From positions 310,001-374,000 of the forward strand of contig NZ_JADLRJ010000003.1 in NCBI RefSeq assembly GCF_015477355.1: DNA of 64,000 nt, read 5' to 3'. The notes under the pieces are model-generated. The model did no database searches and was not told where the DNA came from. It was given only the letters and a program-made list of their open reading frames with translations. Made by a program: the position numbers and the translations under genes. Numbering within the stretch: position 1 is the stretch's first letter; the number at the start of each line of letters is the position of its first letter. Below, one piece after another: positions 1-11,469 of this stretch. This DNA comes from Nocardia blacklockiae. Lineage in GTDB: Bacteria > Actinomycetota > Actinomycetes > Mycobacteriales > Mycobacteriaceae.

Positions 1-937
1 CGGCGTGCCGCTCCAGCTCGGTGTGCGCCTGCAGCGCCACGACGCGCAGATTCTCGGCCGGGATGCCGAGCTTGCCGGCGACCGCCTCGGCGTCCGGGCT
101 CTCCTCGAGCAACTGGATGACCAGTTCCGACTCGACCTGCCGCTCGAGGTCGGCGCTGACGCGCGAACGCAGCAGGTGCAGCGCGACGGTGCGGGCGCCG
201 TCCTCCAGGATGCGCGACTGCGCGGGGGACAGCGGCTCCTCCGAGGAGATCCACAGCGAGCCCAGCAGTTCGCGTCCGGTGCGGACGGCCGCCACGGTCC
301 GCCCGCGCAGGCCGTGCTCGGGGGCGGGCGGCACGTGGATCGGGGTGTCGGTGCGCGCCAGATGGTCGAAGATGCCCTGCTCCTCGAGCAGCGCGCGGAC
401 ATGGTCCGGCATGCGGCGGCCGAGGATGGTGTCGAGCCGGACCGGGTCGGTGTCGTGCGAGGTGCTCGAATACGCCATGACCCGGCACAGCTGATCCTCG
501 ATGGTGACCGGGGCGTCGAGGGTGGCGGCGATGGTGTCGGCCAGGGCGAACAGATCGCTGGGGCCCCGGCCGGATTCGGTCTCCCGGCCCTCGAGCACCA
601 ATCCGTAGACGACGGAGGCGATCTGGCTCCACGACACCGCCGGATCGACGAGAAGTAGTGCGGTGCCGGACTTTTCGAGCTCCCCGATGAGGGTGCGGCT
701 CGGCTGCTCGGTGGTTCGGGTGACGGCCAGCATGGCGCGACCGAGGGTGGCCAGCGTGACGGCCTCGCGCAGGTCCGCGATGCCGACCGCGAGGAAGACG
801 TCGCCGACGGCGGCATGCGGGCGGATCGGGTCGTGCACGGTGACGCTGTGCAGCTCGCTGTCGCGCGCCGCGATCCGCCCGTGCAGCCGGGTCCCGTACC
901 TGCCCAGGATGTTGATCAGGCGATCCAACTTGACCAT
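1..937 (-). CDS. PucR/CdaR-type transcriptional regulator, 3'-truncated by window edge
   Basis: The minus-strand frame is open from an ATG at 937 to the window edge, about 312 codons, so the C-terminus is missing. My translation begins MVKLDRLINILGRYG. It runs through an N-terminal PucR-like sensing region (VGDVFLAVGIADLREA) and a GAF-like middle region (LDAPVTIEDQLCRVMAYSS) into the start of the domain that precedes the HTH. This layout is typical of PucR/CdaR-family activators, which often control purine or sugar-acid catabolism. The C-terminal HTH_30 would lie to the left of base 1. Its ligand cannot be read from the sequence. The purine genes are 40 kb away, so a link to them is only a possibility. 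Confidence 0.8.
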   Translation of the reverse strand, partial: MVKLDRLINILGRYGTRLHGRIAARDSELHSVTVHDPIRPHAAVGDVFLAVGIADLREAVTLATLGRAMLAVTRTTEQPSRTLIGELEKSGTALLLVDPAVSWSQIASVVYGLVLEGRETESGRGPSDLFALADTIAATLDAPVTIEDQLCRVMAYSSTSHDTDPVRLDTILGRRMPDHVRALLEEQGIFDHLARTDTPIHVPPAPEHGLRGRTVAAVRTGRELLGSLWISSEEPLSPAQSRILEDGARTVALHLLRSRVSADLERQVESELVIQLLEESPDAEAVAGKLGIPAENLRVVALQAHTELERHA

Positions 938-1127
938 CGCTACCTGACCGCTACTCCCGAAAACCCGACATACCGCCTCCGACGACTGTACGGCATCGCC
1001 AACGACACTCACGCAGATTGTGTGGATCGGACACTCTGTTCGAGCCGCCGGTGGGTCACTCTGAACGTGGAGGTCGGCAAATGCGCCGCATCAGGTCGAT
1101 CCGGAAAAGAAAAGATGAGGGTTGAGA

Positions 1128-1448
1128 ATGTATTCGTCGCAACTGCTGCAGTTGGTTGGTGTAGCAGCCGCATTCTCGTATGTGGTCTGGCTGATAGTCA
1201 CTTCGCGACAGGTGTCGCGGCGTCGATGTGAACTCTGTGAGCACCTGTACGTCGCCCACGATCCGACGACGGGGGTGTGCCGCGGCCGGGCGGACGGCCC
1301 CCGCGGGCTCGGTGGCGACGAGTGGACGATGTGCGCCTACGACCTGCAGTGCAGGTGCCGAGGGTTCGTCCAATTGAGCAGCGAGCGAAACGTCAAAGGC
1401 CCGGGGCGTCGGATTCACCGACCCACCCGGGCCTCTCAGGGTGGCTGA
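1128..1448 (+). CDS. small membrane-anchored Cys-rich protein, unknown function
   Basis: This is a 106-residue protein if the ATG at 1128 is used; a TTG two codons upstream is also in frame. An AGGG element lies just upstream. Residues of about 5-22 form one hydrophobic segment (LLQLVGVAAAFSYVVWLIV), so the rest is probably tethered to the membrane. The soluble part has cysteines spaced like a metal-binding knuckle: CELC, then single Cys residues, then CRC. The last codons run through a terminator hairpin and 9 nt into tRNA-His on the opposite strand, so the C-terminus is unusual. I do not recognise a named family. The Cys pattern and membrane anchor are seen; zinc binding is inferred. Confidence 0.55.
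   Translation: MYSSQLLQLVGVAAAFSYVVWLIVTSRQVSRRRCELCEHLYVAHDPTTGVCRGRADGPRGLGGDEWTMCAYDLQCRCRGFVQLSSERNVKGPGRRIHRPTRASQGG
1397..1434 (-). terminator. Rho-independent terminator after tRNA-His
   Basis: The outer stem is AGGCCCGGG (1397-1405) pairing with CCCGGGCCT (1426-1434). An inner stem GTCGG/CCGAC lies at 1408-1422. Read on the minus strand it is followed by a T-rich stretch (TTTGACGTTT). It sits 6 nt past the tRNA 3' end and would end the orn/tRNA-His transcript. Confidence 0.7.
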
Positions 1449-1513
1449 CGGGACTCGAACCCGCGACAGCCAGGATCACAACCTGGTGCTCTACCAACTG
1501 AACTACAGCCACC
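1440..1513 (-). tRNA. tRNA-His (anticodon GTG)
   Basis: The minus-strand cloverleaf has acceptor stem GTGGCTG/CAGCCAC and D-loop TAGTTCAGTTGGTAGA. The anticodon arm is CCAGG-TTGTGAT-CCTGG with anticodon GTG, and the T arm contains GGTTCGAGTCC. The extra G(-1) opposite discriminator C73, diagnostic of tRNA-His, is present at 1513/1440. CCA is not encoded. It lies just downstream of orn on the same strand. Confidence 0.97.
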
Positions 1514-1567
1514 ATTGCCGGTGATGAACCGGCGGGCTAGATCGTAACTCGTACTCCGGTTCAGAAC

Positions 1568-2203
1568 CTAATCGGTGTGCTGAGCAGGGGATTGTGCTGC
1601 GTCGGGGGTGAGCAGCGCGGAGGCGACGGCGGCGATGTCGGCGGTCGCGGGGCCGGGTGCGGGGACGAAGGCGGTGCGGCGGTAGTACTCCAGCTCGCGG
1701 ATGGATTCCTTGATGTCGGCGAGGGCGCGGTGGGTGAGGCCCTTCTCGGGCTGGCCGAAGTAGATGCGCGGGTACCAGCGGCGGCACAGTTCCTTGATCG
1801 AGCTCACGTCGATCATGCGGTAGTGCAGGTGTGCGTCGAGGGCGGGCATGTCGCGGGCGATGAAGCCGCGGTCGGTCGCGATGGAGTTACCGGCCAGCGG
1901 GACCGTGCGCGGCGTGGGCACGTACTGCTTGACGTAGTCGAGAACCTGCTGCTCGGCCTCGGCCATGGTGACCGTGGAGCGGCGCACCTCTTCGGTGAGT
2001 CCGGAGCGGGCGTGCATCTCCTGGACCACCGGCGGCATCGCGGCCAGCGCGGCGTCGTCGGCGTGGATGACGATGTCGACACCGTCACCGAGGATGTTGA
2101 GATCGCTGTCGGTCACCAGCGCGGCCACCTCGATCAGCTTGTCGCTGTCCAGCCGCAGGCCGGTCATCTCGCAATCCATCCACACCATGTATTTCTCGGA
2201 CAC
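1568..2203 (-). CDS. orn: oligoribonuclease
   Basis: This 211-residue protein is a DEDDh 3'-5' exonuclease that degrades 2-5-nt RNA remnants and linear pGpG to mononucleotides in the cytoplasm. Exo I motif WMDCEMTGL lies near residues 8-16 (Asp and Glu metal ligands). The later acidic site is in the region [15 protein letters not shown]. The C-terminal motif [11 protein letters not shown] supplies the catalytic His and last Asp. Length and motif order match the family, with a Pro/Ala-rich C-terminal tail of about 30 residues that is longer than in E. coli Orn. The gene ends 55 nt upstream of tRNA-His and may be co-transcribed with it. Confidence 0.95.
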   Translation of the reverse strand: MSEKYMVWMDCEMTGLRLDSDKLIEVAALVTDSDLNILGDGVDIVIHADDAALAAMPPVVQEMHARSGLTEEVRRSTVTMAEAEQQVLDYVKQYVPTPRTVPLAGNSIATDRGFIARDMPALDAHLHYRMIDVSSIKELCRRWYPRIYFGQPEKGLTHRALADIKESIRELEYYRRTAFVPAPGPATADIAAVASALLTPDAAQSPAQHTD

Positions 2204-2288
2204 CAGGTCGACATTACAGCGCCCTCGGCGGCCGTTCGGCGAACCTGCCGCACCGGCCCCGTGCGGCGGGATCGCCCGCGGCGGGCGG

Positions 2289-2687
2289 CTACTCGACGCC
2301 GCGGCTGGTGAAGTCGAAGGAGCCGCCGTCGATGCCCCAGGAGATGATGCGGTCGGGGTGGATCCGGATGATCGCGCGCTCCTGCGGCGGGAACGGCGGC
2401 TCCTGGTCGTCGAGCGCCTCGGCCGTGCCGCGCACCTCGATGCCGCGAATCACGTAGGGCTCCAAGGAAACCTGTTGGTCGACGACGAACGACACCCGGC
2501 TGCCCGAGGCCACGTTGCGGTACTTCCGGCTGCCGCGCATGCGCATGCCGCCGATGTCGATGGTGCCGTCGGGGTTCACGCGGTAGCTGGTCGGGTTGTT
2601 CTGCACGACGCCGTCGGGTGACACCGTGGCCAGCCGGCCGATTCCGGCCTCCGCGAGGAACTGCTGCTCGTTGCTGGTGAAGGTCAT
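2289..2687 (-). CDS. PPOX-class F420-dependent oxidoreductase
   Basis: This is a 132-residue split-barrel protein of the pyridoxamine-5'-phosphate-oxidase-like superfamily. Motifs include [17 protein letters not shown] at the N-terminus, then [22 protein letters not shown] and [11 protein letters not shown]. In actinobacteria these small proteins usually bind F420 (some bind FMN) and reduce quinones, biliverdin or xenobiotics; the substrate here is unknown. The ATG at 2687 is chosen because AGGAG lies 8 nt upstream. An earlier in-frame GTG would overlap that Shine-Dalgarno. It is divergent from the HerA-like gene, with a 258-nt intergenic region between them. Confidence 0.85.
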   Translation of the reverse strand: MTFTSNEQQFLAEAGIGRLATVSPDGVVQNNPTSYRVNPDGTIDIGGMRMRGSRKYRNVASGSRVSFVVDQQVSLEPYVIRGIEVRGTAEALDDQEPPFPPQERAIIRIHPDRIISWGIDGGSFDFTSRGVE

Positions 2688-2945
2688 GGCACTCACTCCT
2701 GAAATCTATCGTCGCTAGGAACTTGAGCAACGGTAACAGCAGCCAGCTAGCTTGTCTAGCGTTGCTATATTTCTGGCTCGCCGGTCTGTTGACGCGCGGG
2801 CCCGCGTGGTCGTCGCCACGAAGTTGCCGAATGGTGTTGCGGCCCGGATCGGTGTCGGTGGCGATAAGGTTTGCCCAGATCCGCGCTTCGCTCAGGCGGT
2901 CGGCAATGTTGGCGGAAAGTTGGCAGGGCAGACGGAGGATCGGCG

Positions 2946-4595
2946 ATGACTACCCCTCAGGAGAAGGTCGAGGCGGCGCGCAGGGCGGCCGCGGAGGCGG
3001 CGCGGGTCGCGGCGGAAGCGGCCGCGGCGGCGGAGGCCGCCGAACGCGAGGCGGCTGCGGCAAGCCAGGGTTCGGACCGGCAAGCGGATTCCGGCAACGC
3101 GGTGGCGCAGGAGATCGCGGCCGGTTACGCGTTCGAGGGCGCGGCGCTCGAGCTCGGCGCGGTAGTCGTGGACGACGCGGTGGATTCGACTGCGCGGGTG
3201 CGTATTCCGCTGCGAACGATGAATCGGCACGGGCTCGTCGCGGGCGCGACCGGTACCGGCAAGACGAAGACATTGCAGGGCATCGCCGAACAGCTGTCCG
3301 CCGCTGGGGTTCCGGTGGTGCTGGCGGATGTGAAGGGTGATCTGTCGGGTCTGTCGCGGGCGGGGGAGGTTAACGACAAGATCGCCGCGCGAGCCCGGGA
3401 AACCGGCGATACCGAGTGGGCCCCAGCGGGTTTCCCGACCGAGTTCGTGTCGCTCGGCACCGAGGGGATCGGGGTGCCGATCCGCGCCACCATCACCTCG
3501 TTCGGACCGGTGCTGCTGTCGAAGGTGCTGGGGCTCAACGAGACTCAGGAATCGACACTCGGGCTGATCTTCCACTGGGCCGACCAGCGGGGGCTGGCGC
3601 TGCTCGATCTGAAGGATCTGCGCTCGGTGATCCAGCACCTGACCAGTCCCGAGGGCAAGGAGGATCTGAAGGGCATCGGCGGTGTGTCGGCGGCCACCGC
3701 CGGAGTGATCCTGCGGGCGCTGGTGAATCTGGAGAACGACGGGGGTGACACGTTCTTCGGTGAGCCCGAACTGGATCCGTCGGATCTGCTGCGCGTCGAC
3801 GGTGACCGGGGCGTGATCACGCTGTTCGAGCTCGGTGCGCAGTCGTCGCGGCCGGTGCTGTTCTCCACGTTCCTGATGTGGGTGCTGGCCGACCTGTTCC
3901 AGACGCTGCCCGAGATCGGCGACATGGACAAGCCGAAGCTGGTCTTCATCTTCGACGAGGCGCATCTGCTGTTCAACGGCGCGTCGAAGGCGTTCCTGGA
4001 TCAGGTGGAGCAGACGGTCAAGCTGATCCGCTCCAAGGGTGTCGGCGTGTTCTTCTGCACGCAGTTGCCCACCGACGTGCCGAATCAGGTGCTGTCGCAA
4101 CTGGGTGCGCGGATTCAGCACGCGCTGCGCGCCTTCACCCCGGAGGACCAGAAGGCGCTGACCAAGACGGTGCGCACCTACCCCAAGACCGCCGCCTACG
4201 ACCTGGAGAAGGCGCTCACCTCGCTGGGCATCGGCGAGGCGGTGGTGACGGTCCTGTCGGAGAAGGGCGCCCCGACCCCGGTCGCCTGGACGCGCCTGCG
4301 CCCGCCACGCTCGCTCATGGACACCATCGGCGAGGACGCCATCCGCGCCGCCGCCCAATCCGGGCCCCTGCACGCCAAGTACGGCGAGACGGTCGACCGC
4401 GAGTCGGCTTACGAGTTGCTCGCCGCGAAAGTCGCTGCGGCGGAACCGGAGCCGGAACGTCCCTCCTCGCAGGCCGATGACTCGGCGGCCGAACGGATCA
4501 TGAAGAACCCTGCGGTGAAAAGCTTTCTGCGTTCGGCCGCCAGTGCCGCGGGGCGTGAGATCAGCCGGAGTCTTTTCGGAACCAGGCGGCGGTGA
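2946..4595 (+). CDS. HerA-like ATPase (DUF853 family)
   Basis: This 549-residue protein begins at an ATG with GGAGG 7 nt upstream. Residues of about 5-40 are an Ala/Glu/Arg-rich helix, probably a coiled coil. Walker A GATGTGKT is at 100-107. Walker B-type KLVFIFDEAHLLF is near 345, followed by sensor-like GVGVFFCTQLPTDVP, where the family separates strands or moves DNA. The C-terminal region DSAAERIMKNPAVKSFLRSAASAAG resembles the tail of DUF853 proteins. HerA ATPases are hexameric DNA translocases, often paired with NurA nuclease. No nuclease is adjacent here, so the role is open. The gene is monocistronic, ending in a strong hairpin. Confidence 0.85.
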   Translation: MTTPQEKVEAARRAAAEAARVAAEAAAAAEAAEREAAAASQGSDRQADSGNAVAQEIAAGYAFEGAALELGAVVVDDAVDSTARVRIPLRTMNRHGLVAGATGTGKTKTLQGIAEQLSAAGVPVVLADVKGDLSGLSRAGEVNDKIAARARETGDTEWAPAGFPTEFVSLGTEGIGVPIRATITSFGPVLLSKVLGLNETQESTLGLIFHWADQRGLALLDLKDLRSVIQHLTSPEGKEDLKGIGGVSAATAGVILRALVNLENDGGDTFFGEPELDPSDLLRVDGDRGVITLFELGAQSSRPVLFSTFLMWVLADLFQTLPEIGDMDKPKLVFIFDEAHLLFNGASKAFLDQVEQTVKLIRSKGVGVFFCTQLPTDVPNQVLSQLGARIQHALRAFTPEDQKALTKTVRTYPKTAAYDLEKALTSLGIGEAVVTVLSEKGAPTPVAWTRLRPPRSLMDTIGEDAIRAAAQSGPLHAKYGETVDRESAYELLAAKVAAAEPEPERPSSQADDSAAERIMKNPAVKSFLRSAASAAGREISRSLFGTRRR

Positions 4596-4630
4596 CCTCG
4601 ACTTCCCGCGCAGGGCGCGGGAAGTCGAGG
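4596..4630. terminator. strong bidirectional hairpin terminator
   Basis: A 15-bp perfect stem pairs 4596-4610 (CCTCGACTTCCCGCG) with 4616-4630 across a 5-nt loop (CAGGG). It begins at the base after the HerA-like stop codon. There is no long T tract, as is common in high-GC actinobacteria. It separates the HerA-like gene from the convergent lysA-like gene. Confidence 0.7.
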
Positions 4631-4741
4631 AAGTGGTGCTTGCTCCCGCGGTGACTGTGGGGCCGCTGGGTTTGCGTCCGCCAGTAGGAGCTGGCCGCTG
4701 GGTGTCGCCCCAGATCGGGTGCGGGCGGGTGGCGTTGTGGC

Positions 4742-6085
4742 TCAGCCTAAATCGCGGGACAGGAGGTCGGTGGGGGTTTCTCGGCGGATGAGTTCGTGGG
4801 AGCGGCCCTGGTGGACGGAGATGAGGGGTGGGCGGCCTACGCCGTTGTAGGTGGAGGCGAGGCTGTGGTGGTAGGCGCCGGTGCAGGGGATGGCGAGGAT
4901 TTCGCCGGGGCGCAGGTCGGCGGGGAGGCGGATGTCGGCGGCGAGGATGTCGCCGGCCTCGCAGTAGCGGCCGGCGACCGTGGCGGTCATGTGCGGGCCG
5001 GTGGGGTGGCGGTTGGCGACCACCGCGTCGTAGTGGGCGCCGTAGAGGGCGACCCGCGGGTTGTCGTTCATGCCGCCGTCGACGATGACGAAGGTGCGGC
5101 CGCCCTCGATGTGCTTGACGGTCATCACCCGATACAGCGTCACCCCGGCGTGGGCGACGATGGCGCGGCCGGGTTCCAGGGCGATGCGCGGGCGCGGGAA
5201 GCGGTTGAGCGCGCAGGCGGCGTCCAGCGCGTCCTCGATGAGGTCGGCGAGTTCGTACAGATTCATCTCGGCGTCGCCGGACCGATAAGCCACTGCGTGC
5301 CCGCCGCCGAGGTCCAGCTGGGTGAGCACCGGCCCGTAATCGGCTCGCACCCGCGCCATTTCGGCGACCAGCCGCCGCACCGCCTCGCCGTAGTGGTCGG
5401 GGTCGTAGATCTGTGAGCCCAGATGGCAGTGTAAGCCGACGAGTTCGAGGTTGGGCTGGCGCAGCACGCGCTCGATCGCTTCGGCGGCCGCCGCGCTGCC
5501 GAGCGGGAACCCGAACTTCTGGTCCGTCACACCGGTTTTCACCGCCGGATGCCCGTGCACGTCGATGCCGGGCGAAAGCCGCAGCAGCACTTGCTGCTTC
5601 CCCGACACCAGCGCGGACAGCAGCGTGATCTCGGTGAGCGAGTCGATCACGATGCGACCGACCCCGGCCGCGACAGCCGCCTCCAATTCCGCGAAAGGCT
5701 TTCCGCTGCCGTGCAATACGAGCCGCCGCGGGTCGACACCGGCGGCCAGCGCGACGGCCAGCTCACCCCCGGAACACACGTCCACCGACAGCCCCTCCTC
5801 GCTGACCCACCCGGCCACCGACTTGGTGAGCAACGCCTTGGCGGCATAGACGATCTCGGCGTTGGGAAAGTGCTTGCGGTAGGCCCGGCAGCGGCGGCGG
5901 ACCTCGGTCTCGTCCAGCACGTACGCGGGGGTGCCGTACTGGTCGGCCAGATCGGCCAGCGCGACCCCGCCGACGGTGATGCGGCCCAGGTCGTCGTAGT
6001 GGGTTTCGCACGGCCAGACGGTCGTGTCGACGCGCGGGGACGGCATTCCCGACCGCAGCGAAGGGAATATCTCGAGCAGCGTCAC
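4742..6085 (-). CDS. lysA: diaminopimelate decarboxylase (fold-III PLP enzyme)
   Basis: This 447-residue protein starts at a GTG with AGGAGAG 5 nt upstream. The family converts meso-diaminopimelate to L-lysine and CO2. PLP lysine K83 lies in VYAAKALL. The phosphate-binding motif DLGGGHA, EPGRAIV and the partner-subunit CEAGDIL motif are all present, with GAYHHSLAS near the end. The usual HGNNK is HGSGK here, and AGRYCEAGD replaces the common CESGD form. It stands alone rather than beside argS, hom and thrC. It could therefore be a second copy or a related decarboxylase, although overall length and motif order favour DAP decarboxylase. Confidence 0.82.
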   Translation of the reverse strand: MTLLEIFPSLRSGMPSPRVDTTVWPCETHYDDLGRITVGGVALADLADQYGTPAYVLDETEVRRRCRAYRKHFPNAEIVYAAKALLTKSVAGWVSEEGLSVDVCSGGELAVALAAGVDPRRLVLHGSGKPFAELEAAVAAGVGRIVIDSLTEITLLSALVSGKQQVLLRLSPGIDVHGHPAVKTGVTDQKFGFPLGSAAAAEAIERVLRQPNLELVGLHCHLGSQIYDPDHYGEAVRRLVAEMARVRADYGPVLTQLDLGGGHAVAYRSGDAEMNLYELADLIEDALDAACALNRFPRPRIALEPGRAIVAHAGVTLYRVMTVKHIEGGRTFVIVDGGMNDNPRVALYGAHYDAVVANRHPTGPHMTATVAGRYCEAGDILAADIRLPADLRPGEILAIPCTGAYHHSLASTYNGVGRPPLISVHQGRSHELIRRETPTDLLSRDLG

Positions 6086-6249
6086 GATCTCTCCTGCTGT
6101 GTTCCCCGCTTTCGCCTGTGCTGCGGGGCCACCGACAGGACTACGCCGATTCCGGGACGCCGAAACGGTCGACTACACGCCCTTGACAGGCCGTGACGCT
6201 ATCTTGACGGCGTCCTGACACCGGTGTGATCGGCCGCACTCGGACGGTG

Positions 6250-7047
6250 TCAGCTACCGCCCAGCTTCTTGTAGAACGACCCGACGATGGGCGCGGTGAC
6301 CGCTCGGGGCGCGTACTGGCCGGCGACGCTCATGCCCTTGCTGATCAGGCCCGGCACCACCCGCATCTTGTTGCGCTCCAAGGCATCGATCGAGATCTTG
6401 GCGGTGTAGGCGGCCGAGACCCAGATGAAGTCGGGGATCTTGCCGCCGACCTCGTCCTGGTCCGGGTTGTCGGTGCGGACCGGTCCGGGCGCGAGCAGCG
6501 TGACGTTGATGCCGGTGCCGGTGAGTTCGCCGCGCAGCGATTCGGAGAAGCTGTTGGTGAAGGCCTTGGTCGCGGCGTAGGTGGCGTTGTTCGGGATCGG
6601 CATGTTCCCGGCGGCCGAGCCGGTGATGAGGATGCCGCCGCCCTTGCGCTCGGTCATGCCGGGCAGCACGGCGAGGGTGAGGTCGTGCACGGCGACCGCG
6701 TTGAGTTCCATCACGGCCCGCTCGAAATCCAGGTCCAGGTCCGCGACCGGACCGAAGGTCGCGACTCCGGCGTTGTTGCACAGGATCGCGATGTCGCGGC
6801 GGGCCAGCTCCTCGGCCAGCGGCGCGCGCTGCTCGCGGTCGGACAGGTCCACCGCGCGCACCTCGGCGGTGATCCCGTGCCGCTCGGTCAGCCGCCCGGC
6901 CAGCTCGGCGAGCAGGTCGCCGCGCCGGGCCACCAAGATCAGCGAATAGCCGCGCCGGGCGAGTTCCGCGGCCAGCGCGGTCCCGATCCCGGACGAGGCT
7001 CCGGTGACGACGGCACGGTTCTCGGAAGTCGGTGCAGGCAAGCTCAC
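6250..7047 (-). CDS. SDR-family NAD(P)-dependent oxidoreductase
   Basis: This is a 265-residue Rossmann-fold classical SDR. The cofactor motif TGASSGIGTALA is near residue 15, followed by NNAG and the catalytic Ser (LITGSAAGN), then YAATK (Tyr/Lys). The basic residues VARRG after beta-2 suggest NADP(H). The GTG at 7047 is chosen because longer starts would run into the upstream VOC gene. It is the last gene of a minus-strand operon PadR-FadH-VOC-SDR, 31 nt behind the VOC stop. The substrate is unknown; it may reduce a carbonyl formed by the preceding enzymes. Confidence 0.85.
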   Translation of the reverse strand: MSLPAPTSENRAVVTGASSGIGTALAAELARRGYSLILVARRGDLLAELAGRLTERHGITAEVRAVDLSDREQRAPLAEELARRDIAILCNNAGVATFGPVADLDLDFERAVMELNAVAVHDLTLAVLPGMTERKGGGILITGSAAGNMPIPNNATYAATKAFTNSFSESLRGELTGTGINVTLLAPGPVRTDNPDQDEVGGKIPDFIWVSAAYTAKISIDALERNKMRVVPGLISKGMSVAGQYAPRAVTAPIVGSFYKKLGGS

Positions 7048-7078
7048 GACGGGGAGCCTACCGGGTGCGGTCCGCGCG

Positions 7079-7761
7079 CTAGGCGGTGCGGGCCTTCGGC
7101 TCCATGAACGCGATGCCCCAGTCGATATGGCCCTTCCAGACACTGGCGATGCGGCCGCCCTGCACGGCGGGTTTGGGATCGCCGATCGGCCCGCCCGCGG
7201 CGCGCACGGCGGCGACGGTGGCGTCCAGATCGGGCGTGCCGAACGCGATGCCGATCAGTCCGGGCGGCCGGCCCGCCGCGACGACCTCGATGAACGCCTC
7301 GCCCACCCGATAGAACGCCATTTCGGGACCGGACGGACCGCGCGGGTGGAAGCGGCGGCGCGGCGGCATGCCGAGCACGTCGGCCAGGGCCGCGACGGAT
7401 TCGTCGAGATCGTTCACCAGATAGACGATGTGGTCGACGAAGGTCACGCCGTTGGGGTGCGGCGAGCCGGAATCACGCAGGGCGGCAGCGAGATCGGTGC
7501 CGCCGGGATCGTCCGACAGATGCTCGAGCAACTGCTCGAGCTGCTGCTCCGGGCCGGAGGGTTCGGAGGCGTTCTCGCTCAACAGTTCCGGCACGCCGAG
7601 TTCCGAGGCGTCGCCGCGCAGTTCGTCGAAGCCCCAGCTCGGCGGCATGCCGACCACGCAGGAGAGCGCGCCGATCCGCAGCCTGCGGTTCTCGACGGCG
7701 AAACCGAGTGCTTCCCAGGCTTTTTCGTCGCCGGGCAGGCCCAGGCTGACCAGTTCCGGCA

Positions 7762-7762
<1 letters not shown>
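7079..7762 (-). CDS. VOC-superfamily (glyoxalase-like) protein
   Basis: This 227-residue protein has a glyoxalase/bleomycin-resistance betaalphabetabetabeta signature in two halves: VTFVDHIVYLVNDLDESVAALADVLG in the middle and IGIAFGTPDLDATVAAVRAAG toward the end. A metal-site His (VDHIVY) and a Glu (EAFIEVV) are visible. The first about 80 residues are a degenerate repeat or linker. Its ATG overlaps the stop of the dienoyl-CoA-reductase-like gene (TAATG), which implies translational coupling. VOC proteins act as dioxygenases, isomerases or lyases. The operon suggests fatty-acyl or aromatic chemistry, but the reaction is not readable from the sequence. Confidence 0.8.
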
Positions 7763-10453
<2,691 letters not shown>

Positions 10454-10481
10454 GCGCCGAGGTTAACTGATACTCGATGTA

Positions 10482-10501
10482 CTATGCAACTCGGTGCATA
10501 G
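10482..10501. promoter_or_regulatory. palindromic operator upstream of padR-fadH operon
   Basis: CTATGCA (10482-10488) and TGCATAG (10495-10501) are perfect arms separated by 6 nt. The site lies 29-48 nt upstream of the PadR start codon in the only intergenic gap. The ATGCA/TGCAT half-sites are typical of PadR operators. Binding is inferred. Confidence 0.6.
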
Positions 10502-10517
10502 CGGTCTTTCGGGGCCG

Positions 10518-11414
10518 CTACCGGAAGTAGTGTCCGGCGTCGAGATCGTCGATCAGGTTGGGCTGCACGGGTTTCCAGCCCAGCAGTTCGCGGGTGCGGG
10601 TGCTGGTGGTCGGGTTGTCCAGGACGACCATGGGGGCGAGGAAGCCGAAGTGCTCGGCCGCCGCGTCCGCCGGGATGCTCACCGCGGGCACGTCCAGATG
10701 GCGGCCGATGACCTCGGCGATCCGGCGCAGCGGCACGCCCTCGTCGTCGACGGCGTGCAGGCGGGAGCCCGCGGGCGCGGATTCGAGGGCCAGCCGGTAG
10801 AGATGCGCCGCGTCGCGGGTGTGGCCCGCGGGCCAGCGGTTCGCGCCCTCGCCGACGTAGGCGGAGACGCCCTTCTCGCGCGCGACGGCGATGAGGGTCG
10901 GGACGAAGCCGTGCCGGTCCAGGTCGCTGTGCACGGTGGGTGGCAGGCGGACCACGCTGGATCGGACGCCGCGGTCGGCGAGGGCGACGACGGTGTTCTC
11001 GGAATCGATGCGCGGCCCGCCCGGGAGGGCGTCGGTCTCGGTGCCGGTGCGGCCCAGGGCCGCGAGCAGGCCGGTGCCCGACGTGGCGACCAGCGGTTTT
11101 CCGGTGTCCGCGAGAGCGTCGCCGAAGGTTCGGACGACTCGCAGGTCGTCCTCGGCCGCCGTCACGAAATCGCCCGCCAGCATGAATTCGTGCTTGAAGG
11201 CGAGGTGGATCACGCCGTCGGCGGCGGTCGCGGCGGCGGCCAGGCCGTCGAGATCGTCGAGGTCGCCGCGCTGGACCTCGGCGCCCGCGGCGGTCAAGGC
11301 GTCGGCGGAGGCTTGGGAACGCGCCAGGCCGATCACTTCGTGGCCGGCCGCGAGGAGTTCGGGGACGACGGCGGAACCGACATGGCCTGAGGCCCCGGTG
11401 ACGAATACCCGCAT
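10518..11414 (-). CDS. NAD(P)-binding epimerase-like oxidoreductase (atypical SDR)
   Basis: This 298-residue protein starts MRVFVTGASGHVGSAVVPEL, an N-terminal GxxGxxG dinucleotide site of the extended/atypical SDR class. DLDDLDGL and VIHLAFKHEF follow, with a short C-terminal substrate domain. AGGAAGG lies 7 nt before the ATG. Members include NAD-dependent epimerases and NmrA-like redox sensors. There is no clear YxxxK, so catalysis is uncertain. It reads toward the padR operon but has its own upstream region with two direct repeats (11470-11518). Confidence 0.82.
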   Translation of the reverse strand: MRVFVTGASGHVGSAVVPELLAAGHEVIGLARSQASADALTAAGAEVQRGDLDDLDGLAAAATAADGVIHLAFKHEFMLAGDFVTAAEDDLRVVRTFGDALADTGKPLVATSGTGLLAALGRTGTETDALPGGPRIDSENTVVALADRGVRSSVVRLPPTVHSDLDRHGFVPTLIAVAREKGVSAYVGEGANRWPAGHTRDAAHLYRLALESAPAGSRLHAVDDEGVPLRRIAEVIGRHLDVPAVSIPADAAAEHFGFLAPMVVLDNPTTSTRTRELLGWKPVQPNLIDDLDAGHYFR

Positions 11415-11469
11415 GGAGAACACCTTCCTGCGATGGATTTGTGCTCGCGACCCTGCGCGAGGGTGACTC

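Noticed and set aside
5-658. Plus-strand open frames opposite the PucR-like gene
   Set aside because: The minus-strand frame gives a clear PucR-like protein; the plus frame is compositionally a shadow.
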